Below, one piece after another: positions 1 through 6,802 of a stretch of DNA of 7,661 nt (its first letter is position 1; each line of letters begins with the position of its first letter). Source of the stretch: Bacteroidota bacterium (GTDB lineage: Bacteria; Bacteroidota; Bacteroidia; Bacteroidales; VadinHA17); assembly GCA_030642585.1 (NCBI GenBank), contig DAOWNN010000104.1, positions 1 through 7,661 on the forward strand, in the 5' to 3' direction. The position numbers and the translations under genes were made by a program. The notes under the pieces were generated by a model. The model worked only from the letters and a program-made list of their open reading frames with translations, was not told the DNA's origin and did no database searches.

Positions 1-5
1 ACAGA

Positions 6-24
6 TGGAATAATGGAATGGAAT
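6..24. repeat. Short direct repeats of TGGAAT
   Basis: Three closely spaced copies of (T)GGAAT occur at 6-11, 14-19 and 19-24. They lie in non-coding DNA downstream of the giant gene. The array is short and may simply be low-complexity sequence. Confidence 0.45.
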
Positions 25-32
25 AGGAAAAT

Positions 33-61
33 GTCAAATCGTCAAAAGTCGAAAGTCGAAG
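33..61. repeat. Degenerate heptamer array, GTCRAAA type
   Basis: Four units follow each other: GTCAAATC (33-40), GTCAAAA (41-47), GTCGAAA (48-54) and GTCGAAG (55-61). The period is 7 bases, with one 8-base unit. I recall similar GTCGAAA-type short tandem repeats in intergenic DNA of other Bacteroidota, but no function is known to me. Confidence 0.55.
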
Positions 62-181
62 AGTAGGTAAGAAAAAGATTTCGTGAGTAGCCTTTTTTGT
101 TATATAAAATCATTCGGTTCTTTAAATTATCAACACTTCCATGACATGCGGACCCCGAAAGCTTTCCCTGCGACATAAAGA

Positions 182-3100
182 TTAATGAATAATTACAAGG
201 CGCTTTGTGCCATAATTATTTTTCCCTGAGCTAAGTTTCAGAAAGTAAATTCCCCTGGAATATCTATAGGTATCAATTGAGAATCTGCCACTTCCTTTAT
301 GAAGTATCTTACGCTCCAGCCTCGATCCCAGCTCGTTGTAAATTTCAAGCACAAGATCTTGCTTAAGGGAATTCGAAAACTCTAAATACACAATACTCTC
401 TGCCGGATTTGGGTAGATTATATAATCTAAACCATCTATGCCTGAAAGATTATGTTCAATACCAGTGCTAAGGATATCTTTAAAGTTTACATAGGCTGCC
501 TGGTAAATTGCTTTCGACAATTCATCCTGAACAAATGCAACCAGAATAAGTGAATCCAGGTGGACAAAATCGGCAGGATTAAAGTCCCATGAATAATTCA
601 CACTTACAGAATCATCTGCAGTCCAAAGATAAAACAGGCTTGTTCCTCCGGTATGAGGAATCATTTTCTTTAAAACCTTTATTACCTTGTCTGTTTCATT
701 CTCCACAACTGCCAGGTGAAGAGTTAGATTTTCCGATTTCAGGTTTCCGTCCAGCAAATGAAGCTTTGAGATTACATTTAGCCTGTTGTTTGACACCTCC
801 GAAGAACTCAAGTCTATTTCCATCAAAGGATCCACAAGCACTCTTTTTAAAAGATCTCCCTCATCCCAGGAATATTCACCATTGGGCCCGTCAAACCCGA
901 AGAAATCACTTTGACCATCCATAATGGAATATGGAACAGAAGTAATACCATAATACAGTGATCGTGCACTCGGGCCGGCCGGGTAGTACAGATTTCTGGA
1001 ATCCTGCCCGGGGAATGAAGTATGATACTGAATATCAATTACCTCATCTTTGTTCTTAAGTGTGATTCTATTCACAGTGGTATCTGCATCTTCGCTTTCA
1101 AGGCTATTTTCATTTGTAAAATGCTCCAGCAACACTATTCTTGAGCGTTCACCAATCCATATATTGTCAAATGCAAACCCATCATAATTGCTTGCATCCG
1201 GGTTTGCTCCCAGTACAAACCTGAACCTTACCCTGCTACCAATAATTGGATCCAGGAGATTCCTTGCTTCTTTCCAGCCTGTTTGGGTTATTCCTGTCCA
1301 ACCTAACCTCTGCCCTCCAGGTTGTCCAAAAATCAGAGCAGAATTATACCAGTTTATCCCATCCTCGTTAGATCCAACTACATCCCAATTTTTTCCGTCA
1401 TCAACAGAAGATTGTAAAACCACCCCATCTTTCCCTGTCTCCGCATGAACCCAGTAATTAAACTTGATCATGGGTTTTTTCACCTCGGCAAAATCAAAAC
1501 ACGGCCCTTCCACTAAAGACTGTTCACCGTCAAAGTAAGGTCCGGAAGGATTGGTCACCCATGCTGAATCAAAGATGGGATCATTGATAACACTACCCTC
1601 CAGCAGGGCTCTGTCCCAGTTATTAATTGAGGTTCCACCATAAGGCCCTGAAACCCAATCTGCTTTACTGGTTGTTAAGAAATTATCAAAATCCTCGAAA
1701 TAAGGAACTGAATCACTCCTGATTGTATAGGTGGTTCTTATGGGAACAATATGCTTAATGGAGTCAAAGCAATTGAAACTGTTCTTAACAATCAATCCCA
1801 GCTCATAATTTGCAGCTCCCGGGAAATGATGTTTTGGAAACTGTGTTACCAGGTCAGGATAAGTGGTTCCATCACCAAAATCCCAATGGAATTCAGTTAC
1901 AAGTCCATCATCTTCAGCAAATAAATTAAGAGTATCTACATCACATTCATTTTCCCATGTAAAAGTGGCCACTGATCGTCTTCCCAGCGTGATAGCAGGA
2001 TTTGGCGTATAAACGTCAGTACAATTATTTATGTCTGTTCCGCTTAACAAAATGGTTTTCGACCCATCAGAATTATAATCATGATAAGGATTTGCAAGAT
2101 TACTAATATTATCAACCCCACTTGTAGGATCTCCAAAATCCCAGGACCATGTTACGATATTAACAAAATCAATAGAAGTATTTACAAACTGTGTAGAATC
2201 CGGAATAGAGGGATCAGTAAAAACACATACATCGGGAACATCAAAGCCCAATCTCGGAAGAGGATGTATCACCTCCAACTGCTGGTCTGTGATAGCACAT
2301 TGCGAAAAATCACGGGTAAAACTGTAGGTAACAGTTTTATTTCCCGAACCGGCCCGATCAGGGTTAAACCAGAATTCTCCTGCACCATTGGATGAAACAC
2401 CTGGTCCTTCAAACAATGGAACTCCGGAGCTGCCACCAGGATTCAGAGTATTAATAAATCCTGTGACTTTTAATTCTACAGAGTCTGCATTTAAGCAATA
2501 TTTATCCAGTAAGCCATCTATTGTTTGTGATCCCACAAAGTCAACAACAAATAACTCGGGAGGCAACTGGTTCATATATATAATAAATGGGAAAACCAGT
2601 TGTTGAGTTATATAAATAAAGCTTATTGTATGAAATCCATCCCCGGCTGTAGACGGATTGAATGTAGCTTTTAGGGGGTCAGATCCATCAGGTATCACCG
2701 TACCTATCCAGGCAGAACCGATAAGCATATGTCCTGTCGGTATATATAGGTTTTCAATGGAAATTATATCCGAAGGAGCATCAAAACAATAAATATATTT
2801 ATAAGTTCCATTATCATAGCTTCCGGGGGCTACAAAATCACCCTTCGGAACATAAACCTCAACAGTGATGGATTTATTGGAAGTACATCCTGTAGAGCCG
2901 TCAGTAACAGTATAAGTAACAATATTACAATCACAGGTATCTGCCTTATCAGGAGAAAATATACCATCTGAAGAAATTGCTCCGGAAGCAGAGCATGAAA
3001 AAGTCCCACCGGCGGGAGTTGCTTCAAATGTATAAGGATCTTCAGTAGTTGGAAACTGATCCCTGCTTTGGGTGAAAACAATTTCAGGTGAAGCATTTAC

Positions 3101-4489
3101 CGTAATATTTGCTTCATCCAAAAAACTTATTACTTCTCCGGGACAATTGCCATCATTAACGTTGATAAGTGTGTAGGTCTGATAACCAGCAGGAGGATTA
3201 ACACTAATGTTTGTAAAACCGGTACTGATATTTGTAACGGATTGATTGGCAGTACCGTCATAATAAACTGCATCCCAATTTGAATTGTAATTATTTACCG
3301 AAATTTTCAAAAGTGCTATTTCCCCTTCACAAATTTCATCTTTATTTATGCTGATCCATCCCCTGGGTGTGGTATAAGCTGTTACAGAATAGTTATCTGA
3401 ATTCAAACTCCAGCAGCCATTAGCATTCTGAACACGCACCTGGTAATTATTATCATTGCTTACCGTGATGGTTTGAGTGATTTCCGTTGTGTTCCAATAA
3501 TAGGCAGCATAACCAGGAGGGGCCTCCAGGGTAGCAACCGAATCCTGGCAAAAACCTACATCTCCAGTAACAGCGGGTTTTGGTGGGCTTGCTTTAAGTG
3601 TCACGGTTTCTGTTTCCGGAGTGGCACATCCTCCTGCAGTACTCTCCGTTACTGTAATGGAAGCAGCTCCTGAATTCCAATCAATAGTTACTGAGGACAG
3701 GTTGTCTGCTCCATTAATACTACCACCTGATACCGTCCATCTGAAAGACCCTGAACCTCCTGATGCCGTATAGCTTTCCTGGGTGTATGAACACGGATTA
3801 AATTCTCCGGAAATAGATGGAACAGCCGGGTATTCCTCCTGAATAACAGTAATGCTTTCTCCAGAAATATCAGTACGTATCCCATTCTTATCGATTACAT
3901 AGGTCAGGTTATAAGTTACTTTTTCATCTGCCACAATTATATCAGACATAGCATCAACTGTAATCTCTCCAACAGCAGTACCATCTTTCTCATAGTTATA
4001 GGTAAATGGTCTTTGTCCAGAAAAATCAATTGTCAGGCTTGTAGACCCTCCCGATCCACAAAAAACAGAATTCCCACTCAATGTGGCATCCGGCTCATCA
4101 TATGAGTTAACTGTAAAAGAATTGTCAGTTGTAATATCTTGATTATGCGATGTAGTTTCCCTTTCAACCTCAACAGTTATGCCTGCAACATTTGCATCAA
4201 TATTTCCTGATAATGTTAAAATTAGTCTCACATTATTGTCATCAATGCGTTCTACCTTATCCCGGATTAATTTTCCAGATATATAATTACTCAAATTAAA
4301 CCTTGTTATTGCTCCGATGGGGTCATTAAAAGTTGCACCTTCCAGAGTAATTATTAAGGTATCACCATCCCCGTCCCTTAAATTCCTTTCATCTAAGGAT
4401 GTAGGCGAAAGACTTGCTGTTTCTTGAGAAAATCCTGCCTGTAAAGGAATCAATAGAAAGATAATTAGTATTTGGAATAATAATTTCAT
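182..4489 (-). CDS. Giant multidomain T9SS cargo protein (Ig/PKD/MAM-like/Omp28-like, type A sorting domain)
   Basis: The 1435-residue protein is exported by Sec (signal peptide 1-21, mature N-terminus probably Q22), then across the outer membrane by T9SS. Domains by inspection: an X2-like Ig fold at about 24-130 (SLSPTSLDERNL); Ig/PKD-like modules at 135-220, 221-300 and 303-465; three modules with an F-x-P-x-x-A-G-type signature ending near 528, 627 and 725; two PKD domains, 767-830 and 840-912, with WSWDFGD and FHWDFGDG; a MAM-like jelly roll at about 926-1116 (FEDFDNF to FDNIWIG); an Omp28-like region at 1117-1340; and a type A sorting domain at 1356-1435 (YPNP, then GIYFLKLSSG and KRLVIIH). 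The Omp28-like part keeps the VLLEHFTN entry and a cis-Pro-like SVPYSIMDG, but has S1129 and S1132 where a CxxC pair is expected. The ATG is preceded by a GGAGG ribosome binding site. It is probably a surface-attached or released adhesin-like protein; its target is unknown, and no hydrolase motif was seen. Confidence 0.95.
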   Translation of the reverse strand: MKLLFQILIIFLLIPLQAGFSQETASLSPTSLDERNLRDGDGDTLIITLEGATFNDPIGAITRFNLSNYISGKLIRDKVERIDDNNVRLILTLSGNIDANVAGITVEVERETTSHNQDITTDNSFTVNSYDEPDATLSGNSVFCGSGGSTSLTIDFSGQRPFTYNYEKDGTAVGEITVDAMSDIIVADEKVTYNLTYVIDKNGIRTDISGESITVIQEEYPAVPSISGEFNPCSYTQESYTASGGSGSFRWTVSGGSINGADNLSSVTIDWNSGAASITVTESTAGGCATPETETVTLKASPPKPAVTGDVGFCQDSVATLEAPPGYAAYYWNTTEITQTITVSNDNNYQVRVQNANGCWSLNSDNYSVTAYTTPRGWISINKDEICEGEIALLKISVNNYNSNWDAVYYDGTANQSVTNISTGFTNISVNPPAGYQTYTLINVNDGNCPGEVISFLDEANITVNASPEIVFTQSRDQFPTTEDPYTFEATPAGGTFSCSASGAISSDGIFSPDKADTCDCNIVTYTVTDGSTGCTSNKSITVEVYVPKGDFVAPGSYDNGTYKYIYCFDAPSDIISIENLYIPTGHMLIGSAWIGTVIPDGSDPLKATFNPSTAGDGFHTISFIYITQQLVFPFIIYMNQLPPELFVVDFVGSQTIDGLLDKYCLNADSVELKVTGFINTLNPGGSSGVPLFEGPGVSSNGAGEFWFNPDRAGSGNKTVTYSFTRDFSQCAITDQQLEVIHPLPRLGFDVPDVCVFTDPSIPDSTQFVNTSIDFVNIVTWSWDFGDPTSGVDNISNLANPYHDYNSDGSKTILLSGTDINNCTDVYTPNPAITLGRRSVATFTWENECDVDTLNLFAEDDGLVTEFHWDFGDGTTYPDLVTQFPKHHFPGAANYELGLIVKNSFNCFDSIKHIVPIRTTYTIRSDSVPYFEDFDNFLTTSKADWVSGPYGGTSINNWDRALLEGSVINDPIFDSAWVTNPSGPYFDGEQSLVEGPCFDFAEVKKPMIKFNYWVHAETGKDGVVLQSSVDDGKNWDVVGSNEDGINWYNSALIFGQPGGQRLGWTGITQTGWKEARNLLDPIIGSRVRFRFVLGANPDASNYDGFAFDNIWIGERSRIVLLEHFTNENSLESEDADTTVNRITLKNKDEVIDIQYHTSFPGQDSRNLYYPAGPSARSLYYGITSVPYSIMDGQSDFFGFDGPNGEYSWDEGDLLKRVLVDPLMEIDLSSSEVSNNRLNVISKLHLLDGNLKSENLTLHLAVVENETDKVIKVLKKMIPHTGGTSLFYLWTADDSVSVNYSWDFNPADFVHLDSLILVAFVQDELSKAIYQAAYVNFKDILSTGIEHNLSGIDGLDYIIYPNPAESIVYLEFSNSLKQDLVLEIYNELGSRLERKILHKGSGRFSIDTYRYSRGIYFLKLSSGKNNYGTKRLVIIH

Positions 4490-4496
4490 AATAATT

Positions 4497-4501
4497 CCTC
4501 C
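4497..4501 (-). promoter_or_regulatory. Strong Shine-Dalgarno site (GGAGG) for the giant gene
   Basis: On the minus strand the 18-base gap reads AATTATGGAGGAATTATT and is followed by ATG. GGAGG sits 7 bases before the start codon, which is optimal spacing, and it supports the start at 4489. The other two starts visible here (6798 and 5707) are preceded by AT-rich sequence without such a motif, which is the usual state in Bacteroidota. Confidence 0.75.
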
Positions 4502-4507
4502 ATAATT

Positions 4508-5707
4508 TTACTGGAATAATCCGGTGCTCTTCACTTTAATCAGTGCAAACATCCTGTTATCATCTTCAGGAATACCTGTTGAGCCTATCATCACATATCC
4601 TCCATCTGAAGTTTTGTAGAGGGAAGATCCAAATTCATTTCCACTTCCTCCATAATTCATAGACTCTAAGGGAGTTCCTTCGCCATCCGTAATCACCAGG
4701 TAAAAATCTGAATTACCCGGAGAACTCAAAATTGAGCCAAGAACAGCAAAGCTCCCATCAACCGCACATTGAACAGATTTCCCGGTAGACCTTCCTGTGG
4801 TTCCCAATAAATGGTTCCAGACACTGCTGATAGTTTCTTCATCAACAATAATTTTCTCAATATACATCCGTGAGTTTAGTCCTTCATCAAGAGTCCCGGT
4901 AAATATAAATTCATTTCCCTGAATATGTTGAATAGCACTACCTATATCTATTCCGGCCCCGCCGAATATATCATTTGCCCCAAAGCCATTAGAAGGGGCC
5001 GAAATGACAATAATATTCGAATTAAGCAATCCGTTTTTCTCAAGACTGGTGGTTCCAAGCACAACAAACCGGTCTTGTTCAGGATGCTTAATTACATAGT
5101 TTCCCTGGCTATCTGAGCCATAGCCTTTTGCTTTATACCAGGTATGCCCGTCTTCCAGGTATGCACCATCCTGGTTTGTACGTACAAGTAAAATCCTATT
5201 TGTATCATTCACAAATGTAGTTCCTGTAATTATATAGCCATCACTGAGTTCCTGGATGCAATTTCCGGTTTGATCTCCACGTCCCCTGCCAATGGTATCG
5301 CTGGTCCATGTTGCTGTTCCTGATACATCCGTCTTTATCAGGTATAGATTGTGTTCTTTGGCCAGGGTGTCATGATATGAGCCAAGTAATATAAATCCCC
5401 CATCAATAGTAGTTCTCACTGAATTCCCATGGTCGTTTCCCGGGCCTCCAAAAAATTTTGCCCATTGTTCATTGCCATTTTTATCGGTGCGAACCATGGC
5501 AATATCTTCATCGCCCTCCATGGTGGTTGTTGTACCAATCATTATATAACCTCCATCAGCAAGTTGAACAACATCATTTCCTTCGTCGGTCCATGAATTC
5601 CCGTAAAATTTAATAAACGCATCCGCCTGGCCGGGCTGAACGGCAGTTTTACTACATCCTGTCAGGATTAATAGTAAAAGTGGAAGTACTGTATTTACAA
5701 TTTTCAT
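4508..5707 (-). CDS. Seven-repeat beta-propeller lipoprotein
   Basis: The 399-residue product has a lipoprotein signal peptide with lipobox L15-T-G-C18, giving a lipidated Cys18 followed by Ser-Lys, so envelope anchoring is expected. The rest is seven consecutive repeats of about 50 residues starting near 34, 85, 138, 194, 247, 300 and 351. Each runs: a (F/Y)(G)G-x-G-N-D/S-x-G segment, a polar stretch, a DGGYIMIGTT-like strand, a spacer with acidic or Asn residues, an I-x-L-V-(R/K)-T-D strand, then a short G-N/G-T turn. The best-kept copies are 1, 2 and 7; copies 3 to 6 are diverged. Seven sheets of this kind would make one closed propeller that fills the mature protein. This repeat style is common in annotated Bacteroidota surface proteins, usually without assigned function, and no catalytic motif is visible. 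The start is 26 bases after the previous stop and lacks a Shine-Dalgarno site. Role unknown; ligand binding or a structural part at the cell surface is a guess. Confidence 0.9.
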   Translation of the reverse strand: MKIVNTVLPLLLLILTGCSKTAVQPGQADAFIKFYGNSWTDEGNDVVQLADGGYIMIGTTTTMEGDEDIAMVRTDKNGNEQWAKFFGGPGNDHGNSVRTTIDGGFILLGSYHDTLAKEHNLYLIKTDVSGTATWTSDTIGRGRGDQTGNCIQELSDGYIITGTTFVNDTNRILLVRTNQDGAYLEDGHTWYKAKGYGSDSQGNYVIKHPEQDRFVVLGTTSLEKNGLLNSNIIVISAPSNGFGANDIFGGAGIDIGSAIQHIQGNEFIFTGTLDEGLNSRMYIEKIIVDEETISSVWNHLLGTTGRSTGKSVQCAVDGSFAVLGSILSSPGNSDFYLVITDGEGTPLESMNYGGSGNEFGSSLYKTSDGGYVMIGSTGIPEDDNRMFALIKVKSTGLFQ

Positions 5708-5733
5708 TATCTGGCTTCTTATTTTAGACTATA

Positions 5734-6798
5734 TTAATAAGAACTTGGTTGCTTAATTGATTTATATAGTGGGTAAATCCATCCAACAGACACTGAAAGA
5801 AAGTTAAGCCTGGCATTATGATCCTGGTGATAATATCGAAAAATCGATTCCTGTGAAGTAAATCTTTCCTCATCATTAGCAAAGCGTGTAAGTCCGATGT
5901 CAAACCTGATATCCAATACTATCTGCCCGGCATAAGGAATTTTATACTTCAGCCCTGTACCGGTTATTACATGAAAGTTTAGGGGGTTGCGATATTCAAT
6001 CATAGAAATATCGGATCCGGAAACATCTTCAAACTCCCCATTTGTATATATCCTTACCGGGTTAAGGGCGGATTTGAACATATAGCTGGTCATTATTCCC
6101 GCGCGGATATATGGATTGAGTTTACCTGTGTTAAAATCATAGCTTACACTTACTGGAATGGCAATATTTGAACTTGTTTCTGTATAACGGGTCTCCGAAA
6201 AATCAGACCAGTATTCTTGTGTAAGGGTGAACTTATACTCATACCTGAAATACTGTACTTCAAAATTCAGGTTAAACCCCGGAGCCAGATATTTCATAAA
6301 GCCGGCACCTACCCTAAATCCTGGTCCACTTGAGTAATCCCATGAAGAGGTTTCTACCGGATAGGGGCCAAATGGTTCAAAGGTGTAGGGAAATGAAAAT
6401 ACACCTCCTCCCGAAATGGAAACAGACCATGATGCCTTTGTTTCATAAGAATTAAATAATTGTTTAAACTCTGCCTGGTCTGCAGGAGTATGTTCATATT
6501 CCGGATAATGACCTAAAAATTCCAACATTGTCTGGTCTGCCAGCTCCAGTTGATCGTCATACAAATATGATTGAATTAGTAGTTTATATGCCGTTAAGCG
6601 TTCATCCCTGGTAAAACCTTTTCCAATACAATTATTAAGCAGCCCCGGAATCTCTTCCAGGTTTCCCTGCTGGTACAAGCGTTCAGCTCTTTGTAATGAG
6701 AAGACACATTCTGACTGTGAATAAACAGGCATTAAAAATCCAATAATTAACAACCCTCCAAGTAAAAAAGATCTGATAAACAAATTTAGCTTAATCAT
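5734..6798 (-). CDS. Secreted TPR-like plus outer-membrane beta-barrel protein
   Basis: The 354-residue protein starts with a Sec signal peptide (basic residues near 3-9, hydrophobic core 11-26, likely cleavage S27/Q28). Residues 29-118 are predicted all-helical and TPR-like, with CVFSLQRAERLYQQGN, GFTRDERLTAYKLLIQSYL and an EFLGHYPEY segment, and should sit in the periplasm. From about 122 to 345 there are alternating hydrophobic, aromatic and glycine-rich strands (for example IAIPVSVSYDF and LNPYIRAGIMTSYMF) typical of the PorT/OMP_b-brl family of Bacteroidota barrels. Two cysteines, C31 and C57, lie in the helical part and could form a disulfide. The ATG follows the WD40 stop by 4 bases, and no Shine-Dalgarno sequence precedes it. 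The barrel probably spans the outer membrane and the helical arm may contact peptidoglycan-side or secretion partners. That it supports export or anchoring of the giant T9SS protein downstream is inference from context only. The substrate or partner is not known. Confidence 0.9.
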   Translation of the reverse strand: MIKLNLFIRSFLLGGLLIIGFLMPVYSQSECVFSLQRAERLYQQGNLEEIPGLLNNCIGKGFTRDERLTAYKLLIQSYLYDDQLELADQTMLEFLGHYPEYEHTPADQAEFKQLFNSYETKASWSVSISGGGVFSFPYTFEPFGPYPVETSSWDYSSGPGFRVGAGFMKYLAPGFNLNFEVQYFRYEYKFTLTQEYWSDFSETRYTETSSNIAIPVSVSYDFNTGKLNPYIRAGIMTSYMFKSALNPVRIYTNGEFEDVSGSDISMIEYRNPLNFHVITGTGLKYKIPYAGQIVLDIRFDIGLTRFANDEERFTSQESIFRYYHQDHNARLNFLSVSVGWIYPLYKSIKQPSSY

Positions 6799-6802
6799 AG
6801 AT

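Larger units (their letters stand above)
1..181. other. Non-coding stretch downstream of the operon
   Basis: No plausible gene is present on either strand. The stretch holds the two short repeat arrays at 6-61, a T-run at 93-98, and a 10-base palindrome GAAAGCTTTC at 157-166 just past the giant gene's stop. I found no GC-rich hairpin followed by a T-tract on the minus strand, so the transcription end is not located, and no Bacteroidota-type promoter (TTG / TAnnTTTG) is convincing. Confidence 0.6.

Noticed and set aside
33..61. CRISPR-like array
   Set aside because: Units are only 7 bases, directly abutting and without spacers.
31..66. Eleven-codon plus-strand ORF in the non-coding stretch
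   Set aside because: It is mostly the heptamer repeat read as codons, has no ribosome binding site and is too short to support.
72..97. AAAAAG...CTTTTT inverted repeat as a terminator
   Set aside because: The stem is six pairs, five of them A-T, with a 14-base loop, and there is no GC-rich stem; too weak to call.
157..166. Palindrome GAAAGCTTTC after the giant gene's stop
   Set aside because: It has no loop, does not extend by flanking pairs and is not followed by a T-tract; a 10-base palindrome can occur by chance.
589..924. Plus-strand open frames inside the giant gene (also 1188-1448, 2081-2395, 2388-2606 and 3473-3673)
   Set aside because: They lie antisense to a gene with clear domains from end to end, have no recognisable protein features and no start signals, and read as shadows.
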